A stretch of DNA of 64,000 nucleotides from Myxococcota bacterium. Its GTDB lineage: Bacteria > Myxococcota_C > UBA6777. Shown here in pieces: positions 25,999 to 34,091 of this stretch. Within the stretch, counting starts at the first letter, position 1, and each line of letters begins with the position of its first letter. The stretch spans positions 30,992-94,991 of the forward strand of contig JAKLKB010000005.1 in NCBI GenBank assembly GCA_023150835.1, given 5' to 3'. The translations under genes were made by a program, and so were the position numbers. The notes below the pieces were generated by a model. That model was not told the DNA's origin. It made no database searches and worked only from the letters and a program-made list of their open reading frames with translations.

Positions 25999-28134
25999 AT
26001 GTGGATTGAACCGCATGATCTGATCGGACGACAAGTCGGAAAGTACCGATTCCTTGAACGCATCGGGCGCGGAGGGATGGCCTTTGTGTACCGAGGAGAA
26101 CACGTCGACATGGCCCAACCCATCGCGATCAAAGTTCTCTTCCAAAAACACAGTCAGTCCCCCGAAAAACGCGCTCGCTTTCATCGCGAAGCCCAACTCC
26201 AATTCCGATTGCGTCATCCCCATCTTGTCCGTAGTTTCGACCTGATCGATGAGCAAGGCATCCTCGGCATCGTCATGGATTGGGTTGATGGATTCGACCT
26301 CGCGACCCACACCGAACAACATGGCGGACGCCTCGGACTCACCGACCTCAAACCCCTGTTTTTCCCAGTCCTTGAAGTCGTCCACTACGCCCACCGCCAA
26401 GGCATCATCCACCGCGACCTCAAACCCGCCAACATCCTCATCGAACACCGCGAAGGACAAACCATCCCCAAAGTCCTTGACTTCGGCATCGCCAAACTTC
26501 TCAACGACACCGAATGGCAAACCGAAGAAGGTGTCCTCCTCGGTACACCCGCTTACCTTGCCCCCGAACAAGCCGAACGCGCCCAAATTGACCACCGCGT
26601 CGATATCTACGCCCTCGGTATCACCTTCTACCAACTCGCCACAGGACAACTCCCCTTCTCTGGAGAAACTGTCCTCGAAGTCCTCCTCGCACACCGCGAC
26701 AAAAATCCACCCCCCATGCGCTTTTGGGATCCCGCCATCCCACCCTCCATCGACTACGTCATCCAAAAAGCCCTCGCCAAAAACCCCAACGAACGCTTTG
26801 AAAACTGCGATGTCTTTGCCGATGCCCTTCAAGCCGCCTACGTCAACGAACACTATCCCTTTGTCTCCTTAAACGCCCGTGCATCCGAATCCATCGCCAG
26901 CACAAAAACCGAAATCTCTCTCTCCCCTCACCTTCGCAACCTCGAACCCTCTGCCTCTTCTTTGCCCGATCCACAACTCTTTCCCCGCCTCGCTGCACTT
27001 GCCAAACATCGCCCACCACCCGACCCATCACCTCAACCCCTCCCCAACCCCCAAAACCCTTCCCCCCTCTCCACCACTTGGAGCCCACCCATCCCTTCTC
27101 CTCTCTTGCTCCCCACCGAAGATACGCCCACCCTCACTCCCCCCAAACCACTCAAAAACACCTTCACTCAGATCACACAGATCTCCCTCGCCGCTTTTTC
27201 CGCACCCCCTCAAACAACCAGCACAACCTCCCGAAACAACAACGCTTTACTGACACCTCACACACCCAGCCACAACGCTTCGCCCATGCCTCGCACACCC
27301 ATGCCTCGCACACCCAGCCACAACGCTTCACCCATGCCTCGCACACCCATGCCTCGCACACCCAGCCACGAAGCCTTACCCACCGTACCCTCCCCAAGCT
27401 ACGACGCTTTGCCCACCGTACCCTCCCCAAGCTACGGCGAGTTGCCCACCGTACCCTCCCCAAGCTACGGCGATTTGCCCACCGTACCCTCCTCCCCAAG
27501 CTACGGCAGCCTCTCTGCCGCCATCACCCCTCCTCACAAGCTCTCTGCTCCACCTCTTTCTTCTCGAATCATCTCACCCACCGATCCAACCGACGTCTCG
27601 CCCCCTCCAAACCATCCGCTCTCACCTCTATCCGAATCTCTCCGTCTTCTCGATCCCAACGACGAGATCGACTCCATGATCCTTCGCCTCTATCAATCCC
27701 CGCCGCCCTCCGATCCACCCACACCCGACCACTCGACACCCATCCCGCCTCTTTCCCCTCCTGCCGACTCGCCGCATCGCCTCGACTTCACGCCAGAACA
27801 ACTCCCCTCCTCTTTTCTTTCTGAGCCGGTCTCTTCCGAGGGTATTGATCGCACAAACAACGCTCCTCTCACCTCCCATCCAAGCACCCGCCTCCCCGCT
27901 CACCCCTCTTTCGACGTGAAGCCTTCGAGGAACCCAACGGGCGCACCGACCCGCCTCCCCGCTCCCCCCTCTTTCGACTCGTCGCTCCCCTCACACACCA
28001 CAGCCCGAAACGCCGTCCCTCCCCAAAAAAACCTCTCCGCCAAACCAGAAGGCTTCGACTTTCGCATCGCACTGTTTTTTGGCCTGCTGATCGGCTTCCT
28101 TCTCTTTCTCGTCGTCCGCTTCTTCCCCCGATAA
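25999..28134 (+). CDS. Tail-anchored Ser/Thr protein kinase
   Basis: A 711-aa protein. The kinase domain covers residues about 15-275: G-loop IGRGGMAFVYRG, IAIKVL lysine, HRDLKPANIL (about 138), DFGIAK, and GTPAYLAPEQ. The whole catalytic set is intact. Residues 290-680 are a Pro/Ser-rich, probably disordered segment with several short tandem repeats (PMPRTP and LPTVPSPSY units). The last 25 residues (ALFFGLLIGFLLFLVVRFF) are a single C-terminal membrane helix, so the kinase faces the cytoplasm as a tail-anchored protein with no external domain. The start ATG 25999 has no strong Shine-Dalgarno. Substrates are unknown; the FHA protein elsewhere in the window is a possible type of partner. Confidence 0.92.
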   Translation: MWIEPHDLIGRQVGKYRFLERIGRGGMAFVYRGEHVDMAQPIAIKVLFQKHSQSPEKRARFHREAQLQFRLRHPHLVRSFDLIDEQGILGIVMDWVDGFDLATHTEQHGGRLGLTDLKPLFFPVLEVVHYAHRQGIIHRDLKPANILIEHREGQTIPKVLDFGIAKLLNDTEWQTEEGVLLGTPAYLAPEQAERAQIDHRVDIYALGITFYQLATGQLPFSGETVLEVLLAHRDKNPPPMRFWDPAIPPSIDYVIQKALAKNPNERFENCDVFADALQAAYVNEHYPFVSLNARASESIASTKTEISLSPHLRNLEPSASSLPDPQLFPRLAALAKHRPPPDPSPQPLPNPQNPSPLSTTWSPPIPSPLLLPTEDTPTLTPPKPLKNTFTQITQISLAAFSAPPQTTSTTSRNNNALLTPHTPSHNASPMPRTPMPRTPSHNASPMPRTPMPRTPSHEALPTVPSPSYDALPTVPSPSYGELPTVPSPSYGDLPTVPSSPSYGSLSAAITPPHKLSAPPLSSRIISPTDPTDVSPPPNHPLSPLSESLRLLDPNDEIDSMILRLYQSPPPSDPPTPDHSTPIPPLSPPADSPHRLDFTPEQLPSSFLSEPVSSEGIDRTNNAPLTSHPSTRLPAHPSFDVKPSRNPTGAPTRLPAPPSFDSSLPSHTTARNAVPPQKNLSAKPEGFDFRIALFFGLLIGFLLFLVVRFFPR
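27260..27510 (+). repeat. In-frame tandem repeats in the kinase linker
   Basis: Two blocks lie back to back. The first encodes PMPRTP units, with a 48-bp unit repeated about twice. The second encodes about four copies of LPTVPSPSY, about 30 bp each. All are multiples of three and stay in frame. Confidence 0.8.
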
Positions 28135-28251
28135 TACGATATCCGCGAGATGTGTTACCGAAGATGGGCGCGGAGATACCCTGTGATTGGGCAGCCACAC
28201 CTGTCCGCCTCTACATCTTTACGATCACACTACAGGCGGATTTCGTATTAT
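28131..28251. mobile_element. MITE-like element, about 121 bp, TIR family B
   Basis: The left end ATAATACGATATCCGC and the right end (read inward) ATAATACGAAATCCGC match at 15 of 16 bases. The interior carries GGGCAGCCACACCTGTCCGCC followed by TCTACA, the dispersed hairpin seen at other sites. The left end overlaps the TAA stop of the kinase gene, so the element's first bases provide part of that stop. It lies between convergent genes. Confidence 0.75.
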
Positions 28252-28293
28252 CCGCCCCTTCCCCCGAGAATCCACCTCTTTCGCACCGAGGGA

Positions 28294-31113
28294 TCAGCCC
28301 GTACTCTTCAAGCCGCCTGCAACGCCACCGATGGTAAGAAATACGTCTCGCATCAATTGCTGTGCTTCCAAAGAATTGGGATCGCCAAGACCGCGCAACT
28401 GCCGCAACAATCGGATCTGCAAAAAATTCAACGGATCGATGTACGGGTTGCGCAGCGCGATCAAACGCTGCAACATCGGTCGATTGTCCAACAGAGTTTT
28501 GTGCTCGCTGACTTGCAACACCCAATGCGTCGACTCATCAAAGGATTCTTTGATATGCGAAAACACCTTGTGCCGGATCTGCGCATCTTCGACCAACATC
28601 GAATAATGCTCCGCGATCCCCATGTCTGCTTTACACAACGAAAGTTCTGCGTTGTTCACAAGACTGTAAAAGAACGGCCAGTCCCGATACATCTCTCGCA
28701 ACAACGCCAACCGCGATGCACTTGACGCAAAACAACGAAACGCTTCGCCGATCCCGTACCATCCCGGCAACGCATGACGCGACTGCATCCAACTAAACAC
28801 CCAAGGAATCGCCCGCAACTGCGCGATCGTCGAAGACGCCGAACGCCTCGCAGGGCGAGAACCCAAACGCAATTGACTCAGTTCGTTGATCGGCGTGGCT
28901 TGGCTCCAATACACCAAAGTGTCGGGATCCTCGTACACAAAGCGCCGATACGCCGCACGCGCCACTTCTGCAAGCTCGTCCATCGCTTCACGCCAAGATG
29001 CCTTCGGAGCCACTTGTTCGGGATGAACAGGGCAACTTGCGATCAACACCGCATGAAGCACTTGTTCCAAGTGCCGCCTTGCCACTTCGGGATGTCCATA
29101 ACGCTGATCGATCACTTCGCCCTGTTCGGTGATCCGGATCCGACCGTTGATGGTGTCGGGTGGCTGCGCCAAGATCCCTTGGTTGGCAGGCCCGCCCCCT
29201 CGGGCGATCGTCCCTCCCCGCCCATGAAACAATGTCAGCGCCACACCATGCGCCCGACAACAACGGGCGATCTCTTCTTGGGCTTTATACAGCTCCCAGT
29301 TCGCCGACACAAAACCCGCGTCCTTGTTGCTGTCCGAATAACCGATCATCACGATCTGCTGCATCCCGCAATCGCGCAAATGTTGCGCATACAACGGATG
29401 TGTAAACATCTCCGTCAAGATCGCTGGTGCCGCCCGAAGATCCGCCACCGTCTCAAACAACGGCGCGATCTTCATCGTCTCCCCACCATCCCGACGCAAG
29501 CTCAATCCCGACCAACGCGCCAACAACAACACGCTCAACAGATCATCCACACCGTTGGTCATGCTGATGATGTACGGCCCCAAGATATCCGCCCCATACA
29601 CATCCACACCCCGACGCAACAACCGAAACAACTCCACCGTATCTTGCGCCTCTTGCGATAAACCCTGAAGCATCGAAAGATCGGGCGGCCAACACCCCAA
29701 CTGCGCCGTCAACCATCCGATCCGCTCCTCCCGCTTCATCTCGCCATAACCTTCGCAGATCCCCATCCGATCAAACAATTCGTTCAATACACTGCGGTTT
29801 GAATCGCTCAACTGTCGGATATCCAGCCGCATCGCTCGCAAGCCAAACCCTTCAGCTTGATGCAAATATCCCCGTAACTCCGCCGAAGACGCCGCATCAA
29901 AACCATGCGCTTCAAGCTGGTGCAACATCTCTCGCAAAGGCTCACTCAACTGTTCGCTCTTGCGCAAATACGGCGACTCTTCTCCTACCTCTCCCAACAA
30001 ACGCGGCTTGATCTTTTCTTTCTTTGCTTCTTCTAGATCTGCCGCCAACAACGCCATCCGCTGCCGAAACGGCTCCTCTGGATAACGTTCCGCGATATAC
30101 ATCGCATATTTCTCAGGCCGCGTACTCCCCGTCAGCGCCGCCACCACCTCCTCCTCCAACCCCAACAACTCCTGCGAAACGCTCATATAACGGTCGAGAT
30201 CCAACGCCGTCTGCCAATGCCGCTCCAACGCACGCCGACGATGCCAACGCAACGCAGAAGCCGTCGTCTCTGCCGTCACGTTTGGGTTCCCGTCTCGATC
30301 TCCCCCGATCCACGAACCAAATGACAAAAACCGCCTTGGGGGTTTCACCGTCGGATAATACCGACGCAATGACGAAAGAAACGCCTCGTACACTTGCGGC
30401 AACACCTGCCACAACGTCGCCTCCAAGTAGTACAACCCCGTCCATACTTCATCCAACACGGTCGGAGCGGTCTTTGCGGCACGTTCTGTCACCCATAACG
30501 TCGTGATCTCCCCGCGTATCCGCTCCAACATCTCCTCGCGCTCGCTCGGCAAGAGATGCCTTACTTCCATCTCCAGCATGGTATTCGCCACTTGCCGCAG
30601 CTTCGCAAGGACGGTTCGACGCTTAGGCTCTGTTGGGTGCGCTGTAAACACCAACTCCACTTCCAGTTCATCCACGATCCGTTGCACTTGCTCTGCGCTC
30701 ACACCGCGATCTCGCAACGTACAAAACGCATCCGCCAACGACTCCCGCAACGGCGTCGGATGGCTCGCCCTTTGACGCCCCCGCAACATCCGAACCCGAT
30801 GATGCTCCTCCGCCAGATTCACCAACTCAAAATGCGCTGTAAACGCCCGCGCAGCCTCGCTTACCTCTCGCGAGGTCAACGTCGCCACACGCTCCATCAA
30901 CGCCTTCTCGGTCTCCTCATGCCTTGTGCGACCTCGCTCCTCGTCCAACCGCCTCCGCCGCGTCAACGCCAAGATCTCATCCAGCCGCCCGACGATCTCC
31001 GCACCTGCGTGCTTTTCCATCGCTACGTGCAACATCCCCGTCAACAACAACACATCCGCCTGAAACGACGACAACTGCTCCCGCGTTAACGCATCCTCCT
31101 CAAACCGCTCCAC
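28294..31113 (-). CDS. ppc: Phosphoenolpyruvate carboxylase
   Basis: Carboxylates phosphoenolpyruvate with bicarbonate to oxaloacetate, refilling the TCA cycle. Signature sites are present: VFTAHPTEPKRRT (catalytic His), GSWIGGDRDGNPNVT, MIGYSDSNKDAGF and FHGRGGTIARGGGP. The chain ends GGVAGGLKSTG, like the usual C-terminal NTG that reaches the active site. GTG 31113 is chosen (939 aa, near the usual 880-930) because AGGGAGGA lies 7 nt upstream; the frame is open to ATG 31227. A good promoter lies 130 bp upstream. It appears to be a single-gene transcript. Confidence 0.96.
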   Translation of the reverse strand: MERFEEDALTREQLSSFQADVLLLTGMLHVAMEKHAGAEIVGRLDEILALTRRRRLDEERGRTRHEETEKALMERVATLTSREVSEAARAFTAHFELVNLAEEHHRVRMLRGRQRASHPTPLRESLADAFCTLRDRGVSAEQVQRIVDELEVELVFTAHPTEPKRRTVLAKLRQVANTMLEMEVRHLLPSEREEMLERIRGEITTLWVTERAAKTAPTVLDEVWTGLYYLEATLWQVLPQVYEAFLSSLRRYYPTVKPPRRFLSFGSWIGGDRDGNPNVTAETTASALRWHRRRALERHWQTALDLDRYMSVSQELLGLEEEVVAALTGSTRPEKYAMYIAERYPEEPFRQRMALLAADLEEAKKEKIKPRLLGEVGEESPYLRKSEQLSEPLREMLHQLEAHGFDAASSAELRGYLHQAEGFGLRAMRLDIRQLSDSNRSVLNELFDRMGICEGYGEMKREERIGWLTAQLGCWPPDLSMLQGLSQEAQDTVELFRLLRRGVDVYGADILGPYIISMTNGVDDLLSVLLLARWSGLSLRRDGGETMKIAPLFETVADLRAAPAILTEMFTHPLYAQHLRDCGMQQIVMIGYSDSNKDAGFVSANWELYKAQEEIARCCRAHGVALTLFHGRGGTIARGGGPANQGILAQPPDTINGRIRITEQGEVIDQRYGHPEVARRHLEQVLHAVLIASCPVHPEQVAPKASWREAMDELAEVARAAYRRFVYEDPDTLVYWSQATPINELSQLRLGSRPARRSASSTIAQLRAIPWVFSWMQSRHALPGWYGIGEAFRCFASSASRLALLREMYRDWPFFYSLVNNAELSLCKADMGIAEHYSMLVEDAQIRHKVFSHIKESFDESTHWVLQVSEHKTLLDNRPMLQRLIALRNPYIDPLNFLQIRLLRQLRGLGDPNSLEAQQLMRDVFLTIGGVAGGLKSTG

Positions 31114-31245
31114 CTTCCGTTCCTCCCTATCCTTCGTTGAAAACACGCTCTCACGCCAACGATCCTCTCGCCTAACCACACACCGAAACGATCCGCGCAA
31201 ATTTCGTGAACACCTTTGCTCGATCATTCGACAAAGCCACCGAAG

Positions 31246-31275
31246 ACTCTAGCCTCCGACACAAAAATGTGTCAA
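31246..31275 (-). promoter_or_regulatory. Sigma70-type promoter for ppc
   Basis: On the minus strand TTGACA (31275-31270), 18-bp spacer ending GGC, then TAGAGT (31251-31246). It would give a leader of about 125 nt before GTG 31113. Confidence 0.6.
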
Positions 31276-31376
31276 CTTTCCAAGACTCACCGCTGCTCCG
31301 AGCCGAATCGCATCTTTGCACAATACAACACGCTCGGGCGCATCTTTTTTCCTTTCGGACCTTGTAGGAAGACAAC

Positions 31377-31871
31377 ATGTCACAAAGTGCTTTTGATGAA
31401 GCTCGCCAAACTGCCGCCGCCAGCGCCAAACAGATCGCGCAAAAACTCGGGCTGCGCTCGGACGAAGTCTCCATCCTCCTTTGCAGTTCGGATGGTTCTT
31501 CGCTGCGCTTCCTCTACCCTGAAGCTCTCTTCAAAACGGGCATCCGCCTTCCCAACGACCGCAACTCGCTCGCTGGACAGGCCATCTACTACCAAAAACC
31601 ACAACTCCACAACAACATGACCCAAATCAAGCGTATGGCCTTCTTTGAGCGCGTCAAAACAGGCGAAGAATCCCCCACCCCCATCCAAAAAATGCTCACC
31701 CTCCCGATCCTCAACGGAAACAACGTCACCGCCATCGTCCAATGCAGCCGAAAAGCCAAAACCCTCGAAGAAGCCGGCCCCGACTTCACCAAAGACGATA
31801 TCGCCGCACTCGCAGAAGATCTCTTCGAGATCGCCACCCTCCTCCCTCTCCTTCGCCCCACCGACTTTTAA
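31377..31871 (+). CDS. Small GAF-like domain protein (164 aa)
   Basis: ATG 31377 has AGGA about 8 nt upstream. After an N-terminal helix the chain looks like a single GAF domain: EVSILLCSSDGSSLRFLYPE, then SLAGQAIYYQKPQLHNNM, and ILNGNNVTAIVQCSRKAKT near the end. Such domains bind small molecules or dimerise. No output domain is attached. No ligand can be predicted. It lies divergent from ppc and convergent with the nuclease gene. Confidence 0.75.
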   Translation: MSQSAFDEARQTAAASAKQIAQKLGLRSDEVSILLCSSDGSSLRFLYPEALFKTGIRLPNDRNSLAGQAIYYQKPQLHNNMTQIKRMAFFERVKTGEESPTPIQKMLTLPILNGNNVTAIVQCSRKAKTLEEAGPDFTKDDIAALAEDLFEIATLLPLLRPTDF

Positions 31872-31884
31872 CCACAAATCCCCG

Positions 31885-32742
31885 TCAATCCGCAGGAATC
31901 GAGCCTTCGCTTTGTGGCTGTGAAGCGGCCACCGTCGTGGGTTCGTCGGGCACTTTCAACGCCATCTGTTGCCACCATTCCGCTTCCAACAATCGCTTGC
32001 GATCAGGGTTTGTGATCCGAGCCAAAAAGCAGTAGCCCGTCTCTTCTTCGAGTACACGCACAGACATCGCGTACGACCACAGATCGGCAGCGCGCACCTC
32101 TTCGTTGGGAAGCACAAACGCAATACAACGATCGTGTTTGTACGAATACACCACCTTATAAAACCGACGTGGTACGGGGATGTCCGACACACGCTGATTG
32201 CGCTCCCCATACAACGGACCCGCCACCACCGCCAGTTTTCCCAGCCCGAGCGTCCACTTGCGCACCAACATCTCCAAACTCCGCCACGCCTGCCGATTGA
32301 GCCTTGGATGCTGGAGCGCAACACAACTCATCGCAAAGGTCTCATCGTTGCTTTCGCGTGAAAAATCCACCGCAGCACTCGGCACCAGATGCCCTTTGTC
32401 GTAACCCGAATTGCGAAACGCATCGGGTTTCACACGATACTTCTCGGGGACCTCAGGATCGGCATAAAAGCGATCTCCTCGATCTGTGTCCACTCCGATC
32501 GAATGGCGCGAGATAATGTACGACACCCACAACGCCGTCTTGCGCTTGAAACAATAACCCGCGCTGTATCCAATCCGATCAAGCACCAGATCGCTCGGAC
32601 AAGGCTCTCCCACCGCTCGGTGATTGCGAAAACGAAACACCCACGTATACGTCCGATGTCGATGCGGCCAGATGTACCGCACAAACAGATGATACAACCC
32701 ACCACCCACCACCGCTGCCAAAAGATGCGTCACGATCCACAC
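31885..32742 (-). CDS. Membrane-anchored DNA/RNA non-specific endonuclease (NUC1 family)
   Basis: GTG 32742 (285 aa) has GGAGGG 6 nt upstream. Residues 2-25 form an N-terminal hydrophobic segment, likely an uncleaved anchor or signal. The active site is YDKGHLVPSA (residues 114-123), a Lys variant of the usual DRGH with the catalytic His kept. The metal-binding Asn is in LNRQAW (149). The segment before it reads AMSCVALQ where the family often has SN..PQ, so some divergence exists. The enzyme should act outside the cytoplasm, in nutrient scavenging or prey DNA degradation. It starts 27 bp after the methyltransferase stop and is probably cotranscribed. Confidence 0.88.
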   Translation of the reverse strand: MWIVTHLLAAVVGGGLYHLFVRYIWPHRHRTYTWVFRFRNHRAVGEPCPSDLVLDRIGYSAGYCFKRKTALWVSYIISRHSIGVDTDRGDRFYADPEVPEKYRVKPDAFRNSGYDKGHLVPSAAVDFSRESNDETFAMSCVALQHPRLNRQAWRSLEMLVRKWTLGLGKLAVVAGPLYGERNQRVSDIPVPRRFYKVVYSYKHDRCIAFVLPNEEVRAADLWSYAMSVRVLEEETGYCFLARITNPDRKRLLEAEWWQQMALKVPDEPTTVAASQPQSEGSIPAD

Positions 32743-32768
32743 AGCAACCCTCCATCACGAAAATTCGC

Positions 32769-34052
32769 TCAAACAGCCCTTGATGATCGCGGTCGGATCG
32801 CTTGGATCACCAACATCTCATCGCCCTCTTCCCACGGCGTTTTGTGCAGATCACAATAACAACCGCCGATCACAAACCCCACTTCCTCCAACATCGACAC
32901 CAACTGCGCTTGGTGCAGATAACGCTGTGGGATCGCATACACTTGTTCGCTCTCCACACCGTCTTCCGTTGTTCGGTACAGATAATAAGCATCCCAACGC
33001 TGTTCGCTCGGCTCCAAACAACGACCCTCCAAGATATCAACGCATCGCTCGCCCTCATACAACGAAGCCAACGGCTCGAACGTCACCAGCTTTCCGTCCG
33101 CCAAAAAAAAACTCCCTCCCCGCGACCGCTCCCGAACCTCTTCATCCTCCGAGACTTCGGCACTTTCATCGACACCAACGTCCGATGCTTCGGCCCTTTC
33201 AGCATCGTTGTGTTCGCCCGATACTTCGGCCTCTTCAGCGGATGTCTGTTCCTTCGATGCTTCGGCTTCTTCAGCGGATGCTTGTTCCTTCGATACTTCG
33301 GCTTCTTCAGCAGATGTCTGTTCCTTCGATGCTTCGGCTTCTTCAGCAGATGTCTGTTCCTTCGATGCTTCGGCTTCTTCAGCGGATGTCTGTTCCTTCG
33401 ATGCTTCGGCTTCTTCAGCGGATGTCTGTTCCTTCGATGCTTCGGCTTCTTCAGCGGATGTCTGTTCCTTCGATACTTCGGCTTCTTCGGACGAAGCGTC
33501 CAGATCGACTTGATACAGATCGAGCCAAAGTTCGCCCCCTGCGACGAGGTGGTCAAAAGCCCGTTGCAAACAGGCGCGTTGTGCGGACTCGCTGAGTAGC
33601 ACGTACAGGCCATTGTAGGGGATCAGCACCCGATCAAAACGTTGTGGAAGGGAAAATTCGGACATATCGGCAAGGATCAAAGAGGCGCGATCGCGGATCG
33701 CGTCGGGAGCGGAAGAGAGGCGTTGTTGGAGGGCGGCGATCATGTCGGGATGGAGGTCAAGACCTGTCACGCGATGCCCTGCCTCTAAAAGCGGTCGCAT
33801 CACGCGACCCCACCCACAACCCAACTCCAAGACGGTCTCGGCCCCCCGACACACCCGCCGATAAAACGCGATATCTCCTGCGTTTCCTCGGTGCGTGATC
33901 TGATACAGCGAAACATCATACAGATCGGACGAACAGACATCGTGTGGATCGGGCAAAGAGACATCGTGCGGATCGGGCGAAGAGACATCGTGCGGATCGG
34001 GCGAAGAGACATCGTGCGGATCGGGCGAAGAGACACCGTGTGGATCGGACAA
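32769..34052 (-). CDS. SAM-dependent methyltransferase with two tandem-repeat insertions
   Basis: TTG 34052 (427 aa) has GGAGG 5 nt upstream. Residues 1-47 are six copies of an 8-residue unit (consensus PDPHDVSS). The Rossmann core follows with VLELGCGWGRVMRPLLEAGH, VTGLDLHPDM and ILADMSEF. After WLDLYQVDLDASS comes an acidic block of eight 12-residue units, consensus EEAEASKEQTSA (about 188-284), where other methyltransferases go straight to the C-terminal strands. The fold then resumes with SFFLADGKLVTFEPLASLYE. The substrate is unknown. Because the insertions stay in frame and flank a well-kept core, the protein is probably functional. Confidence 0.85.
   Translation of the reverse strand: MSDPHGVSSPDPHDVSSPDPHDVSSPDPHDVSLPDPHDVCSSDLYDVSLYQITHRGNAGDIAFYRRVCRGAETVLELGCGWGRVMRPLLEAGHRVTGLDLHPDMIAALQQRLSSAPDAIRDRASLILADMSEFSLPQRFDRVLIPYNGLYVLLSESAQRACLQRAFDHLVAGGELWLDLYQVDLDASSEEAEVSKEQTSAEEAEASKEQTSAEEAEASKEQTSAEEAEASKEQTSAEEAEASKEQTSAEEAEVSKEQASAEEAEASKEQTSAEEAEVSGEHNDAERAEASDVGVDESAEVSEDEEVRERSRGGSFFLADGKLVTFEPLASLYEGERCVDILEGRCLEPSEQRWDAYYLYRTTEDGVESEQVYAIPQRYLHQAQLVSMLEEVGFVIGGCYCDLHKTPWEEGDEMLVIQAIRPRSSRAV
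33201..33488. repeat. 36-bp tandem array inside the methyltransferase gene
   Basis: Eight 36-bp units encode EEAEASKEQTSA and close variants on the minus strand. The units differ by single bases (A/V, T/A), with the last one (EEAEVSGEHNDA) the most diverged. All stay in frame. Confidence 0.92.
33913..34050. repeat. 24-bp tandem array at the start of the methyltransferase gene
   Basis: Six units; those at 33961-33984, 33985-34008 and 34009-34032 are identical and the outer ones vary. They encode the N-terminal PDPHDVSS repeats. Confidence 0.92.
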
Positions 34053-34091
34053 AACAACCTCCGTCTTGGCCTCCTAGATACCGCGTTGGGG

